Positions 16,646-26,157 of a stretch of DNA of 57,000 bases are shown one piece after another (within the stretch, counting starts at the first letter, position 1; each line of letters begins with the position of its first letter). The notes below the pieces were generated by a model. That model worked only from the letters and a program-made list of their open reading frames with translations, was not told where the DNA came from and did not search any database. Source of the stretch: Elusimicrobia bacterium UBA6262. Lineage in GTDB: Bacteria > CAYTYR01 > UBA6262. A program made the position numbers and the translations under genes. The DNA lies in assembly GCA_002441095.1 (NCBI GenBank), contig DJVG01000051.1:897-57896 (forward strand), read 5' to 3'.

Positions 16646-17920
16646 TTATGCTTTACTTATTATTTTTATTCCGTTGGTATATTTATGCAATACTTCAGGT
16701 ATTAGTACACTGCCGTCTTTTTGCTGATAATTTTCCAGGATGGCGGCAAAAGCCCTGCCGATCGCTACCCCTGAACCATTCAACGTATGGACAAACTGCA
16801 GAGTTTTATGGTCATCACGGTATTTTATATTCATTCGCCTGGCTTGATAATCAGTAAAATTGCTGCAGGAAGAAATTTCCCTATAATGGCCCTCTCCAGG
16901 CATCCATACTTCCAGGTCATAGGTCTTGGCGCTGGAAAAGCCTAAATCCCCGGAACACAAGGCGACCACCCGGTAAGGAATATTTAGCAACTGCAAGACC
17001 TCTTCTGCGTCCTGGGTCAGGGCCTCAAGCTCCTGGAAGGATTGCTCTGGTTTCACGAATTTAACTAATTCAACTTTATTAAATTGATGGTTGCGGATCA
17101 ATCCCCTGGTATCTTTCCCGTAAGACCCGGCTTCCCGCCGAAAACAGGCAGTATAACAAACATATTTCCTGGGCAAGAGAGCCGCATCTATGATTTCATC
17201 GCGATGCATATTGGTTACCGGCACTTCAGCTGTCGGGATAAGATATAATTCATCATCCCGGCATTTAAACAATTCAGACTCAAATTTAGGCAGCTGCCCG
17301 GTACCCTGCATGCTCTGCGGATTCACTAAAAAGGGCACCCATACTTCATGGTAACCATGTTTTAGGATATGAGTATCCAGGAAGAAAGAGATAATCGCCC
17401 GCTCTAGCATTGCTCCGTTATTTTTCAGAATAGCAAACCTGGCCCCGCTCAGTTTAGCAGCAATTTTAAAATCCAGGATATCCAGCGTTTCCCCGACATC
17501 AGTATGATCCCTGGGCGCGAAATCAAAGCTTGGCTTTACGCCCCATTCACGGATTACTTTATTGTCTTTTTCATCTTTCCCGGCCGGCACGCTGCTATCT
17601 GGCAGATTTGGGATATTGAGCAGTTCCTGGTTGATTTCTTCTGCCAAAGAGCTAATTTCCGGGTCTAATGCTTTGATCTCAGCCGAGACAGACTGCATTT
17701 CCTGGATCAATCCGCTGGCGTCTTGTTTTGATTTTTTCAACCCGGCGATTTCCTCGCTAGCCTTGTTGCGCCTGGCTTTCAGGTCTTCGGCCTGCAGCAA
17801 GAGTGTTTTTCTTTTTTTATCTTTTTCCAGTAGCCCCTGTAAGCTATATTTAGGCCCGCGCTTAGACAGTTCTTTTTGTATGGCTTCCGAATTTTCCCTG
17901 ATCTTTTTAATATCCAGCAT
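16646..17920 (-). CDS. serS: Seryl-tRNA synthetase
   Basis: 424 residues, full length. N-terminal antiparallel coiled-coil arm (about 1-110, MLDIKKIRENSEAIQKELSK) binds the long variable arm of tRNA-Ser. The class II core has motif 2 (YTACFRREAGSYGKDTRGLI) and motif 3 (NGSGVAIGRAFAAILENYQQ). It charges tRNA-Ser (and tRNA-Sec) with serine in the cytoplasm. It lies 18 bases after the archease-like gene, in line with gyrA. Three tRNA-Ser genes occur in the same window (UGA, CGA, GGA). Confidence 0.97.
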   Translation of the reverse strand: MLDIKKIRENSEAIQKELSKRGPKYSLQGLLEKDKKRKTLLLQAEDLKARRNKASEEIAGLKKSKQDASGLIQEMQSVSAEIKALDPEISSLAEEINQELLNIPNLPDSSVPAGKDEKDNKVIREWGVKPSFDFAPRDHTDVGETLDILDFKIAAKLSGARFAILKNNGAMLERAIISFFLDTHILKHGYHEVWVPFLVNPQSMQGTGQLPKFESELFKCRDDELYLIPTAEVPVTNMHRDEIIDAALLPRKYVCYTACFRREAGSYGKDTRGLIRNHQFNKVELVKFVKPEQSFQELEALTQDAEEVLQLLNIPYRVVALCSGDLGFSSAKTYDLEVWMPGEGHYREISSCSNFTDYQARRMNIKYRDDHKTLQFVHTLNGSGVAIGRAFAAILENYQQKDGSVLIPEVLHKYTNGIKIISKA

Positions 17921-17938
17921 AACTTTTACCCTTTTCTA

Positions 17939-18385
17939 TCAAGTGATAAATATTAACTCAGTATGCCATATTAATGGCTCATTTACATCTGGCGCCATTT
18001 TTTTTATTTCTACATTCTGGAATGATACCCGTTTGATAATACCTTTTTTAACATGCTTGTTCCGGTTATAATTTTCTCCGGACAATATTGCTTTAAGGTG
18101 CAGAGGATCAAACAAGGTGATTTCCGCCAAGGCAATGGCTTTTTCCTGCTCATTTATTTGCTTTAATATCTCGTTCAGGAAATTAACCAGCAACTCTTCT
18201 TTGGTAGCACCTTGCACGCTGATCTTAATTTTCTCGCAATCGCGAATATCTTCAACCTTGAATATCATTTTCAGCAGGCCTTGCGCAGCATAAGCAAAGA
18301 TCTGCTGTAATTCGTCCGCGTTTACTTTCAGCCCGACAGAAGCGCTTTCCTTGTATGGATCAAATGGTTCAAACTTTTTTATCAT
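17939..18385 (-). CDS. Archease-like protein lacking the usual acidic residues
   Basis: 148 residues from ATG 18385, which overlaps the gyrA end by 17 bases. The archease fold is visible: SVGLKVNADELQQIFAYAAQ, KEELLVNFLNEILKQI, a KKGIIKRVSFQNVEIKKM strand and a C-terminal IWHTELIFIT strand. Archease activates the RNA ligase RtcB. In typical members the N-terminal motif is DHTADVG and the protein ends in a P/F-D-I motif, with a further Asp before the LL helix. Here these read PYKESASVG, FIT and ATKEELL, so the metal-binding Asp residues appear to be gone. No rtcB is in the window. Confidence 0.7.
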   Translation of the reverse strand: MIKKFEPFDPYKESASVGLKVNADELQQIFAYAAQGLLKMIFKVEDIRDCEKIKISVQGATKEELLVNFLNEILKQINEQEKAIALAEITLFDPLHLKAILSGENYNRNKHVKKGIIKRVSFQNVEIKKMAPDVNEPLIWHTELIFIT

Positions 18386-20852
18386 CCTGGTTATCCTGGC
18401 TGTCTGCGGCCGCTTCGTCTTCATGGATGAGCCGGGCAATAGACACGAGCTTATCGCCTTCTTGCAGCCTGATCAGGCGTACGCCTTGGGTGTTCCGGCC
18501 CATAGTGCCAATAGATTTAACTGGCTGGCGGTTGACCACACCCTTTTGGGTGATCAGCATGATATCGTCATTATCAGTCACGCGTTTAATAGCAATCACC
18601 TGCCCGTTACGCTGGTTTGCCTTAATATTGATGACTCCCTTGCCACCGCGGCTCTGGGTCCTGTATTCCTTGACCTTAGTTTTCTTACCGTAACCGTTTT
18701 CAGTGGCCACCAGGATGATCTCTTCTTTCTTAACTACTTCCATGCCGATTACCTGGTCTTCCGGCCGTAATTCAATGCCGCGGACTCCTTTTCCTACCCG
18801 GCCTATTGGGCGTACTCCTTTTTCTTCGAAATGGATGGCTAATCCGTTCCTGGTGCCAATAATTATCTCCTGTGAACCGTCGGTCATTTTGACGCCCATT
18901 AGTTCATCATTATCTTCCAGGTTAATGGCAATAATCCCGCCGGCCCGCGGATTGCTGTATTCATTTAAAGGTGTCTTTTTAACTACGCCTCTTTTGGTAA
19001 TCATAATAAGATGCTGGTTCTCTTTATTAAAATCATGGATGGTGATGGCGGCGGTGACCATCTCATCCGGCTTGTATAATTTCACCAGATTGACAATGGC
19101 TTTCCCTTTCGCCACTCTGCCGCCTTCAGGGATTTCATATACCTTGATCCAATATACCCGTCCTATATTACTGAAGAGCAGCATATAGTCATGAGTTGAT
19201 GTGACAAAAACATCTTCAATAAAGTCATCTTCCCGAGTGGTGACCCCGGTTACGCCTTTGCCGCCGCGGTTCTGGGAATGATAGGTGGAGGCAGGAATCC
19301 TTTTAACATAGCCCGCGTTGGAGATAGTCACAACTACGGATTCCTCTTCTATCAGATCTTCCATGGACAGGTCTTCGGCTTCCTGGCTGATGATCTTGGT
19401 GCGGCGTTTGTCATCATATTTTTCTTTGATCTGCAGTAATTCTTCCTTGATCAGGGCCAATACTTTCTTCGGGTCAGCCAGGATCGCTTTTAGGCGCTCG
19501 ATCGTTTTGAGTAGTTCTATGTATTCCCGCTCCAGCTTTTCCAGTTCCAGCCCGGTTAGCTGCTGTAACCTCATATCTAAAATAGCCTGGGCCTGGATTT
19601 TGGAGAGGCCAAAATTTTCCATCAGGTTTAAGCGTGCTGTATCTACATCTTTTGATTCCTTAATGGTTTTAACAACCTTGTTAATATTATCAACCGCGAT
19701 CTTTAATCCTTCCAGGATATGAGCCCTGGCTTCGGCTTTGGCCAAGTCGAATTTGGTCCGCCGGACCGTGACTTCCTGGCGGTGTTTCAGGTAGAGGGAC
19801 AGCATTTCTCTTAAGTTGAGTACCCGCGGACGGTTGTTGACCAAGGCCAGCATAATAATACCAAAAGATGTTTGCATCTGTGTGTGTTTCATGAGCTGGT
19901 TGATTACTAATTCGGTATTAGTATCGCGTTTAAGCTCGATTACCACCCGAATCCCGTCGCGGTCAGATTCGTCGCGCAGGTCTGTAATTCCTTCAATTCG
20001 TTTCTCTTTAACCAGCTCGGCAATGCTTTCCAGGAGACTGGCTTTATTCACCTGGTAAGGCAGTTCGCGGATGATGATCGCTTCCTTGCCGCTGCCGATA
20101 GCCTCTGTTTCCACTACTGACTGCAGCATGATCGAACCGCGGCCAGTCATATAGGCATCCCGGATACCGCCTTTGCCGCGAATAGTGGCAGCCGTGGGGA
20201 AATCCGGTCCTTTAATAAATTTCATGAGGTCTTTTATGTCTGCCTCAGGAGTGTCTATTAAATAGACCAGGCCATCGATCACTTCCCCGAGATTATGCGG
20301 CGGTATATTGGTAGCCATGCCAACGGCTATGCCGCTGGAGCCGTTCACCAGGAGATTGGGGAAAGCTGCCGGCAAGACCAGGGGTTCTTCCCGGTAATTA
20401 TCAAAGGTCGGCGTAAAATCAACCGTGTTTTTGTCAATATCGCGCAGTAATTCCTCAGCCAGGGCGGCCATTCTGATTTCTGTATAACGATAGGCAGCGG
20501 CTGGGTCGCCATCAATAGATCCAAAATTGCCTTGCCCGTCAATTAAGGGGTGCCGCAAAGAAAACTCCTGCACCATGCGCACAATGCTGTCATATACAGA
20601 CATGTCTCCATGTGGATGATATTTACCAAGCACATCACCGACCACGGTAGCGCTTTTGCGGTACGCCTTATTATGTACTAAACCTAATTCCTTCATGGCA
20701 TACAAAATACGGCGATGCACCGGCTTTAATCCGTCGCGCACATCCGGTAAAGCACGGCCAACTATTACGCTCATCGCATAGTCTATATAAGAGCCCTTCA
20801 TTTCCTCTTCAATATTGCGGGGTACTATGTTTTCTTTGATCACATCAGCCAT
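18369..20852 (-). CDS. gyrA: DNA gyrase subunit A
   Basis: 827 residues. The breakage-reunion domain holds the catalytic Tyr in AAAYRYTEIRM. The C-terminal beta-pinwheel begins with the GyrA box HSQNRGGKGV, the signature of gyrase rather than topoisomerase IV, followed by repeated blades (for example RGGKGVINI). AGGAG lies 8 bases before the ATG. It is 29 bases downstream of gyrB, in one leftward operon. It introduces negative supercoils as an A2B2 complex. Confidence 0.97.
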   Translation of the reverse strand: MADVIKENIVPRNIEEEMKGSYIDYAMSVIVGRALPDVRDGLKPVHRRILYAMKELGLVHNKAYRKSATVVGDVLGKYHPHGDMSVYDSIVRMVQEFSLRHPLIDGQGNFGSIDGDPAAAYRYTEIRMAALAEELLRDIDKNTVDFTPTFDNYREEPLVLPAAFPNLLVNGSSGIAVGMATNIPPHNLGEVIDGLVYLIDTPEADIKDLMKFIKGPDFPTAATIRGKGGIRDAYMTGRGSIMLQSVVETEAIGSGKEAIIIRELPYQVNKASLLESIAELVKEKRIEGITDLRDESDRDGIRVVIELKRDTNTELVINQLMKHTQMQTSFGIIMLALVNNRPRVLNLREMLSLYLKHRQEVTVRRTKFDLAKAEARAHILEGLKIAVDNINKVVKTIKESKDVDTARLNLMENFGLSKIQAQAILDMRLQQLTGLELEKLEREYIELLKTIERLKAILADPKKVLALIKEELLQIKEKYDDKRRTKIISQEAEDLSMEDLIEEESVVVTISNAGYVKRIPASTYHSQNRGGKGVTGVTTREDDFIEDVFVTSTHDYMLLFSNIGRVYWIKVYEIPEGGRVAKGKAIVNLVKLYKPDEMVTAAITIHDFNKENQHLIMITKRGVVKKTPLNEYSNPRAGGIIAINLEDNDELMGVKMTDGSQEIIIGTRNGLAIHFEEKGVRPIGRVGKGVRGIELRPEDQVIGMEVVKKEEIILVATENGYGKKTKVKEYRTQSRGGKGVINIKANQRNGQVIAIKRVTDNDDIMLITQKGVVNRQPVKSIGTMGRNTQGVRLIRLQEGDKLVSIARLIHEDEAAADSQDNQDDKKV

Positions 20853-20881
20853 TCAACACTCCTAATATATGGTAATTGTCC

Positions 20882-23368
20882 TTATATATCCAGGTTTCTC
20901 ACTTCTAAGGCATGACTTTCAATAAAAGCTTTCCTGGGTTCAACCTTGTCTCCCATGAGCGTAGTGAAGATCATGTCTGCTTCTACTATATCTTCTAAGG
21001 TGATCTTGATCAGCCGGCGGTTTTCCGGATTCATCGTGGTTTCCCAGAGCTGTTCCGGATTCATTTCACCCAAGCCTTTATAGCGCTGTACGGTGGTTCC
21101 CTGGGTACCGATCTTGTTGATCACATTGATCATTTCCTCAAAATCATAGATATCATATATGTCTGTGTCTTGTTTCAAGCGGAACAATATTTGTTTTTTA
21201 TCTGTTTCCGGGTCTGCCTGATAGCTGCTCAGGTCCACTTCTGTTTTCTCCAAACCAGTCACGAGATCATGCAGTTTGGGGATCTCCCACAGATCTTTAA
21301 CTTCCAGCCCCAGTTCTTCCGGGGTCATTTCAATGGCCAGTTCCGGATTAATATCCTTTTTTTCTTTCAGATAGCTGTTTTTAAAACTTTTAAATTCTTT
21401 CTCAGAATAAATGAATCTTTCTTCTTTCTCGGTCTTGATCTTATAGAGCGGCATCTTGTCTTTCTTGCGCATGGTCATAAATTCGTTCCAGTCGATACCT
21501 TTGCGCTGCAGCTTGCGTACCAGGGTATCTATCTCTTTCAGGTTTTTACAAATTTGCCGGACTTGGTCTTCTTTATACTCCAGGGTTTCTTTGGCCCCTT
21601 TCATTTTAAAAAGTTTTACGCCGGTCAATCCTTGTTCCAATATAAAATTATATAACTGTTCTTCTGTGTCCAGATACATTTCTTTTTTGCCCTTCTTTAC
21701 CTTATATAAAGGCGGCTGGGCAATATAGACGTTCCCTTTTTCCACTAATAGCGGCATCTGGCGGTACAAGAAGGTGAGCAGCAAAGTACGGATATGCGCG
21801 CCGTCAACATCAGCATCGGTCATGATAATGATCTTATGGTAGCGCAGGTTTTCCAGCTTAAATTCTTCCTGGCCGATCCCGGTACCCAAAGCTGTGATCA
21901 TAGTCCTGATCTCATCATTGCCCAGGATCTTATGCAGCCGGGCTTTTTCTACATTCAGGATCTTGCCTTTGAGCGGCAGGATGGCTTGAAACGACCGGTC
22001 CCGGCCTTGTTTTGCCGACCCGCCCGCAGAATCGCCCTCTACTATATAAAGCTCGCATTTGCTGGGATCCCGTTCTGAACAATCAGCCAGTTTGCCAGGC
22101 AGGCTGGCTGCATCCAAGGCGCCTTTTCTCCTGGTCAGCTCCCGGGCTTTACGGGCCGCTTCCCTGGCCAATGCGGCAGTAACTGTTTTTTCAATGACCT
22201 TGGAAGCGATCGATGGGTTTTCCTCTAAATACGAAGCCAGCTTTTCGCCAACGATGGTTTCCACAACCCCTTTGATATCTGAATTGCCCAGTTTTGTTTT
22301 CGTCTGTCCTTCAAATTGCGGATTAGACAGCTTCACGCTGATCACGGCGGTCAGGCCTTCGCGAACATCTTCTCCGGACAGGGTGATATTTTTATCTTTC
22401 AGGCTTTCATTTTTCTTGATATAGTCATTTATTACCCTGGTCAGCGCAGATTTAAAGCCGACCAGATGGGTGCCGCCTTCAATAGTGTTAATATTGTTTA
22501 CAAATGAAAAAATATTTTCCGAATAACTATCATTATATTGTAATGCTATCTCCAAAATCACTTTGCCGGCTTCATGTGTTTCCGGATTAATTTCTATCTC
22601 TTTTTCCTTAGTAAAATAGATCGGCTCCTGATGCAGAGGATTTTTATTAGCATTCAGGTATTTAACGAATGAAATGATCCCGCCCTCATAGCAGAAAGTA
22701 TGCTGCTTATCAGTGCGTTCATCAGTCAGGTTGATCCTGGTCCCGGCATTCAGGAAGGCCAGCTCGCGCAGGCGATTTGCCAATACATCATAACTAAAAA
22801 TGGTTTCTTCAAAAATAGTATCATCCGGCAGAAAGGTGATTTTCGTGCCTTGATCATCGGTCCCGCCCAGGGTCTTGAGGGTGCTGGTCGGCACACCGCG
22901 TTCGTATGTCTGCCGATATGCTTTTCCTTCCCGGTATACCTCTACGGTCATCTGCGAGGACAAGGCATTGACACAAGAAACTCCTACGCCATGCAGTCCT
23001 CCGGAAACCTGGTAAGACTTGTTATCAAATTTACCGCCGGCGTGTAATTTAGTCAGCACTATTTCCAGGGCGCTTTTATCCTTGAATTGCGGATGTTTGT
23101 CTACCGGTATACCGCGTCCGTCATCTTCGATGGTGATCTTCCCGTCATTATGGATCACAACATCTATGTTTTTGCAATATCCAGCCAGTACTTCATCGAT
23201 GCTGTTATCCACCACCTCTTCTACCAGGTGATGCAGGCCCAGAGCCCCGGTTGAGCCGATATACATAGCCGGGCGCTTGCGTACCGGGTCTAATCCTTCC
23301 AATACTTTTATCGAACTGGCATCATATGTTTCTTTAGTATTTGCTGTTTTTTGCTTTGCCGCTGCCAC
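20882..23368 (-). CDS. gyrB: DNA gyrase subunit B
   Basis: 828 residues, from a GTG start with AAGGAGG 8 bases upstream. The GHKL ATPase (EEVVDNSIDEVLAGYCKNID and GGLHGVGVSCVNALS) is followed by a TOPRIM domain (VEGDSAGGSAKQGRDRSFQA, MTDADVDGAHIRTLLLTF). About 170 residues are inserted between the TOPRIM halves, ending before TTVQRYKGLGEMNPEQLWET, as in the long gyrB of many Gram-negative bacteria. This supports a diderm host. Its product pairs with GyrA from the next gene. Confidence 0.97.
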   Translation of the reverse strand: MAAAKQKTANTKETYDASSIKVLEGLDPVRKRPAMYIGSTGALGLHHLVEEVVDNSIDEVLAGYCKNIDVVIHNDGKITIEDDGRGIPVDKHPQFKDKSALEIVLTKLHAGGKFDNKSYQVSGGLHGVGVSCVNALSSQMTVEVYREGKAYRQTYERGVPTSTLKTLGGTDDQGTKITFLPDDTIFEETIFSYDVLANRLRELAFLNAGTRINLTDERTDKQHTFCYEGGIISFVKYLNANKNPLHQEPIYFTKEKEIEINPETHEAGKVILEIALQYNDSYSENIFSFVNNINTIEGGTHLVGFKSALTRVINDYIKKNESLKDKNITLSGEDVREGLTAVISVKLSNPQFEGQTKTKLGNSDIKGVVETIVGEKLASYLEENPSIASKVIEKTVTAALAREAARKARELTRRKGALDAASLPGKLADCSERDPSKCELYIVEGDSAGGSAKQGRDRSFQAILPLKGKILNVEKARLHKILGNDEIRTMITALGTGIGQEEFKLENLRYHKIIIMTDADVDGAHIRTLLLTFLYRQMPLLVEKGNVYIAQPPLYKVKKGKKEMYLDTEEQLYNFILEQGLTGVKLFKMKGAKETLEYKEDQVRQICKNLKEIDTLVRKLQRKGIDWNEFMTMRKKDKMPLYKIKTEKEERFIYSEKEFKSFKNSYLKEKKDINPELAIEMTPEELGLEVKDLWEIPKLHDLVTGLEKTEVDLSSYQADPETDKKQILFRLKQDTDIYDIYDFEEMINVINKIGTQGTTVQRYKGLGEMNPEQLWETTMNPENRRLIKITLEDIVEADMIFTTLMGDKVEPRKAFIESHALEVRNLDI

Positions 23369-23428
23369 GAATACCGCCTCCTTAGAAAAACCGAATTACG
23401 CGAATACTAGCGAATGTCTCTAATAAAA

Positions 23429-23725
23429 TCAGGCCCCTGCCTTAACAATAATTTCCTTGATCAGGATTTTTTTTACTTTTTTATTGAATTCTGTTTTAAT
23501 TTCCGGCTTAAGCAAGCTGACTTGCTGCAGCCAGGGTGAAGAATCGACTTTAATCTCCAGCCGGCCATTGACCAGTTTATCCAGCCGGGCATGTTTGGCC
23601 ACCTGGCTGAATTTTTTTTCCCAGTAGGCAGCCAATATCTGGCGCTCTTCCAACCCATTCATAAAAAAAATATCTTTGATGGCGTCTGGCAATGTTTTAA
23701 AGTTTTTCAGGCTTCTTTTATTCAT
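23429..23725 (-). CDS. dciA: DciA-family (DUF721) protein
   Basis: 98 residues. The pattern LEERQILAAYWEKKFSQVAK then HARLDKLVNGRLEIKVDSSP followed by WLQQVSLLKPEI is the DUF721/DciA core. DciA loads the replicative helicase DnaB in bacteria lacking DnaC or DnaI. The gene overlaps recF by 4 bases (ATGA) and precedes gyrB, the usual place for DciA. Helicase loading is inferred from family and context. Confidence 0.85.
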   Translation of the reverse strand: MNKRSLKNFKTLPDAIKDIFFMNGLEERQILAAYWEKKFSQVAKHARLDKLVNGRLEIKVDSSPWLQQVSLLKPEIKTEFNKKVKKILIKEIIVKAGA

Positions 23726-24828
23726 TCTATCCTGGAGCAGGCGTTATTATGCACTTGGTACATTATTTTGGGATCAGCAATATTCTTGATCCGCTCCTGG
23801 TCTGTAGCCGCTAAAAAAACCTGCTCCTGACTCCTTAAATACTGGACCATTTGCCCTTGTGTCTGGGCGTCTATTTCGGCAAAAATATCATCCCCGAGAA
23901 TAAGCGGGTGTTGTTTTTGCTCCTCTTCAATAACCGCGGCCTGGCTTAACCGCAAAATATATGCGGTTAGCGTTTGCTCTCCCTGCGATCCGAAAAGACG
24001 CAAATGCTTGGCCCCATCGCCTTTGTCGATGATCACTTCCAAGTCATCACGCTGCGGCCCGATCAGGGTCCGGGCTTGTTTAATTTCTTCCGGCTGGATC
24101 ATTAACCATACCTTGGGCCAATTATTTTTTTCCTCAGGGCAATTTGTTTTATACTCCAGGGAGATTTTCTTGTGTGGCTCGTGGCTTAAGGCCTGCCATA
24201 CCTGATTTGCTGTTTTTTGCAGTACGGCAATGACTGCCCGCCGCTTACCGGTAATATAATCAGCTTCTTCCTGTAATTGCTGATTCCAAATATCCAGGTT
24301 GTCTGGTTTCTGCCTCTCATCCCTGATTTGCTTCAGGATCTCGTTCCGGGACAGGATGATCCTTTTTAGCTTCAGCAGGCGATAGCTGTATTCTGCCTCT
24401 ATTTGTACCAGCAGCTGATTAAGGAATCCTCTTCTTAACACTGGTTCACCACTGATCAATTCCCCGTCTTTGCTGGACAGCATCACAGCGGGGGCGATGA
24501 TCCTCAGCCCTCCGGGAGAAGAAATATTTTTCTTATTAACCTGTATTTTCTTCTCCTGGTCCTTGGCCAGCCTGATGCCGATATGCTGTGTGCCAACAGC
24601 ATTAGTTATTTCCGCGGTAATATATCCTTCCGGTTGTCCCCAGCGGATCATTTCCTGTTCATCAAAAACCCGCAAAGACCGGCCCAAATGCAGGAAAAAA
24701 ATAGCTTCCAGTATATTACTTTTGCCGGCGGCATTGGCCCCGAGAATTATATTAAGGCCGGGCTGAAACTCTATCTTTAGCTCAGGATAATTTCTAATAT
24801 CCTGTAATACCAATGTTTTTAGATACAT
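23722..24828 (-). CDS. recF: DNA replication and repair ATPase RecF
   Basis: 368 residues, normal length. Walker A is LGANAAGKSNILEAIF near residue 30, and Walker B lies in HPLILGDDIFAEIDAQTQGQ near 320. RecF is an SMC-like ATPase that loads RecA at gaps with RecO and RecR. It starts 4 bases after the dnaN stop and overlaps dciA, so dnaN-recF-dciA form one transcription unit. Confidence 0.95.
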   Translation of the reverse strand: MYLKTLVLQDIRNYPELKIEFQPGLNIILGANAAGKSNILEAIFFLHLGRSLRVFDEQEMIRWGQPEGYITAEITNAVGTQHIGIRLAKDQEKKIQVNKKNISSPGGLRIIAPAVMLSSKDGELISGEPVLRRGFLNQLLVQIEAEYSYRLLKLKRIILSRNEILKQIRDERQKPDNLDIWNQQLQEEADYITGKRRAVIAVLQKTANQVWQALSHEPHKKISLEYKTNCPEEKNNWPKVWLMIQPEEIKQARTLIGPQRDDLEVIIDKGDGAKHLRLFGSQGEQTLTAYILRLSQAAVIEEEQKQHPLILGDDIFAEIDAQTQGQMVQYLRSQEQVFLAATDQERIKNIADPKIMYQVHNNACSRIE

Positions 24829-24832
24829 CGCC

Positions 24833-25942
24833 CTACAGCCGCATAGGCATAATTACATACAAGTATTCTTCATCGCTTTGTGGCTTGATCACGCCCGGGC
24901 TCATCGGATTACTTAGCTCCAGAATAATATTGGGAGTAGAAATATTTTTTAAGACTTCGATTAAATATTTGGGATTATAGGCTACTTCAAATTTATTGCC
25001 TTTATACTCTATCTCTATTTCTTCCTGCGCTTCTCCCAGCCCCTGCGCCATGCCGGAAATGACCGCTTTGTTGTCAGCCAGCTCTAATTTAATGGATTCA
25101 GCTTTCTCCGCCGCCACCAAAGACATTCTTTTGATAGCGCTTAAGAATTTTGCCGTATCCAGGACCAGGTCCAAAGAATGTTCCTTGGGGATTACCTGTT
25201 TATAGTTGGGAAATTTCCCTTCGATCAAACGCGAAACCAGGGTGGTCGCGCCAACCTTATACGATATTTGGTTTTCGGTAAGTTCGATCTTTATGATCTT
25301 CTTCTCATCATCGTCTCCGATCAAACGGTTAATTTCCCGCAAAGCCTTAGAAGGAACGATCACATCCAGTTTGTTTTTGGTTCCCTTGTTCAGTTTCCCG
25401 CCATTAATATAGGCTAACCTCCGGCCATCAGTGGCTACCATCTCCAGGTTATTATTTGATGTTTGCAATAATACTCCGGTTAAAACATACCTGGTTTCAT
25501 CGTTCGATATAGCAAATATTGTTTTTTGGATCATGTTTTTTAAAGTACCCATAGGAATATCAAAAGCATTTTCTTCCTTAAAATCAGGAATGATCGGGAA
25601 TTCATCTTTTGGTAATCCCATGATCTTAAAAACGATCTTGCCGCAGGTGAGAATAACCTTATATTCCGGAGTTACCTCTAATTGTATATCTTGATTAGGT
25701 AATTCACGGACAATATCAAAAAGCATCTTCGCGGGCAGCGTGATCGAGCCTTCTTTAAGTATTTCTGTGGCTATTTCTGTCTTAATACCTACTTCCAAGT
25801 CCGTAGCCGCCAGTTTAAGTTTATCTTTTTGCGTTTCTAGTAGAATATTAGCTAATACCGGCAAACTTACCCGATTGGAAATAATTGATTGGACACTTTG
25901 TACCCCTTTGAGTAATTCAGCCTGGGAACAAATAATTTTCAT
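24833..25942 (-). CDS. dnaN: DNA polymerase III sliding clamp (beta subunit)
   Basis: 369 residues, matching the three-domain clamp: an N-terminal MKIICSQAELLKGVQSVQSI, a middle domain with DETRYVLTGVLLQTSNNNLE, and the C-terminal SPGVIKPQSDEEYLYVIMPM signature with the MPMRL end. It forms a ring on DNA that tethers polymerase. A GGAGGAAGGG ribosome binding site immediately precedes the ATG. It lies downstream of dnaA on the same strand. Confidence 0.97.
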   Translation of the reverse strand: MKIICSQAELLKGVQSVQSIISNRVSLPVLANILLETQKDKLKLAATDLEVGIKTEIATEILKEGSITLPAKMLFDIVRELPNQDIQLEVTPEYKVILTCGKIVFKIMGLPKDEFPIIPDFKEENAFDIPMGTLKNMIQKTIFAISNDETRYVLTGVLLQTSNNNLEMVATDGRRLAYINGGKLNKGTKNKLDVIVPSKALREINRLIGDDDEKKIIKIELTENQISYKVGATTLVSRLIEGKFPNYKQVIPKEHSLDLVLDTAKFLSAIKRMSLVAAEKAESIKLELADNKAVISGMAQGLGEAQEEIEIEYKGNKFEVAYNPKYLIEVLKNISTPNIILELSNPMSPGVIKPQSDEEYLYVIMPMRL

Positions 25943-26157
25943 CCCTTCCTCCTTTTATATATTATAATAGTAGTAATTTATAGATTTAAAACAATAGTAA
26001 TAACAATAATAAGGCAAAGAATATGTGTATAATAGAATAATACGTTGCTACAGCAAGAAAAGAGCAGGCTAATAACGTGTGTATAAAAAAGCATCTTATA
26101 AACAAATTAAACAGGAGGCGCTAAAAATAAAAAGTATACACAATAAAACAGAGTTAC
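25943..26157. promoter_or_regulatory. dnaA-dnaN spacer with weak DnaA-box-like sites
   Basis: This AT-rich 215-bp gap contains TGTGTATAA at 26024-26032 and 26078-26086 (one mismatch to TGTGGATAA each) and GTATACACA at 26134-26142. They could be weak DnaA sites for dnaN control or a secondary origin element. The better origin candidate is upstream of dnaA. Confidence 0.4.
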
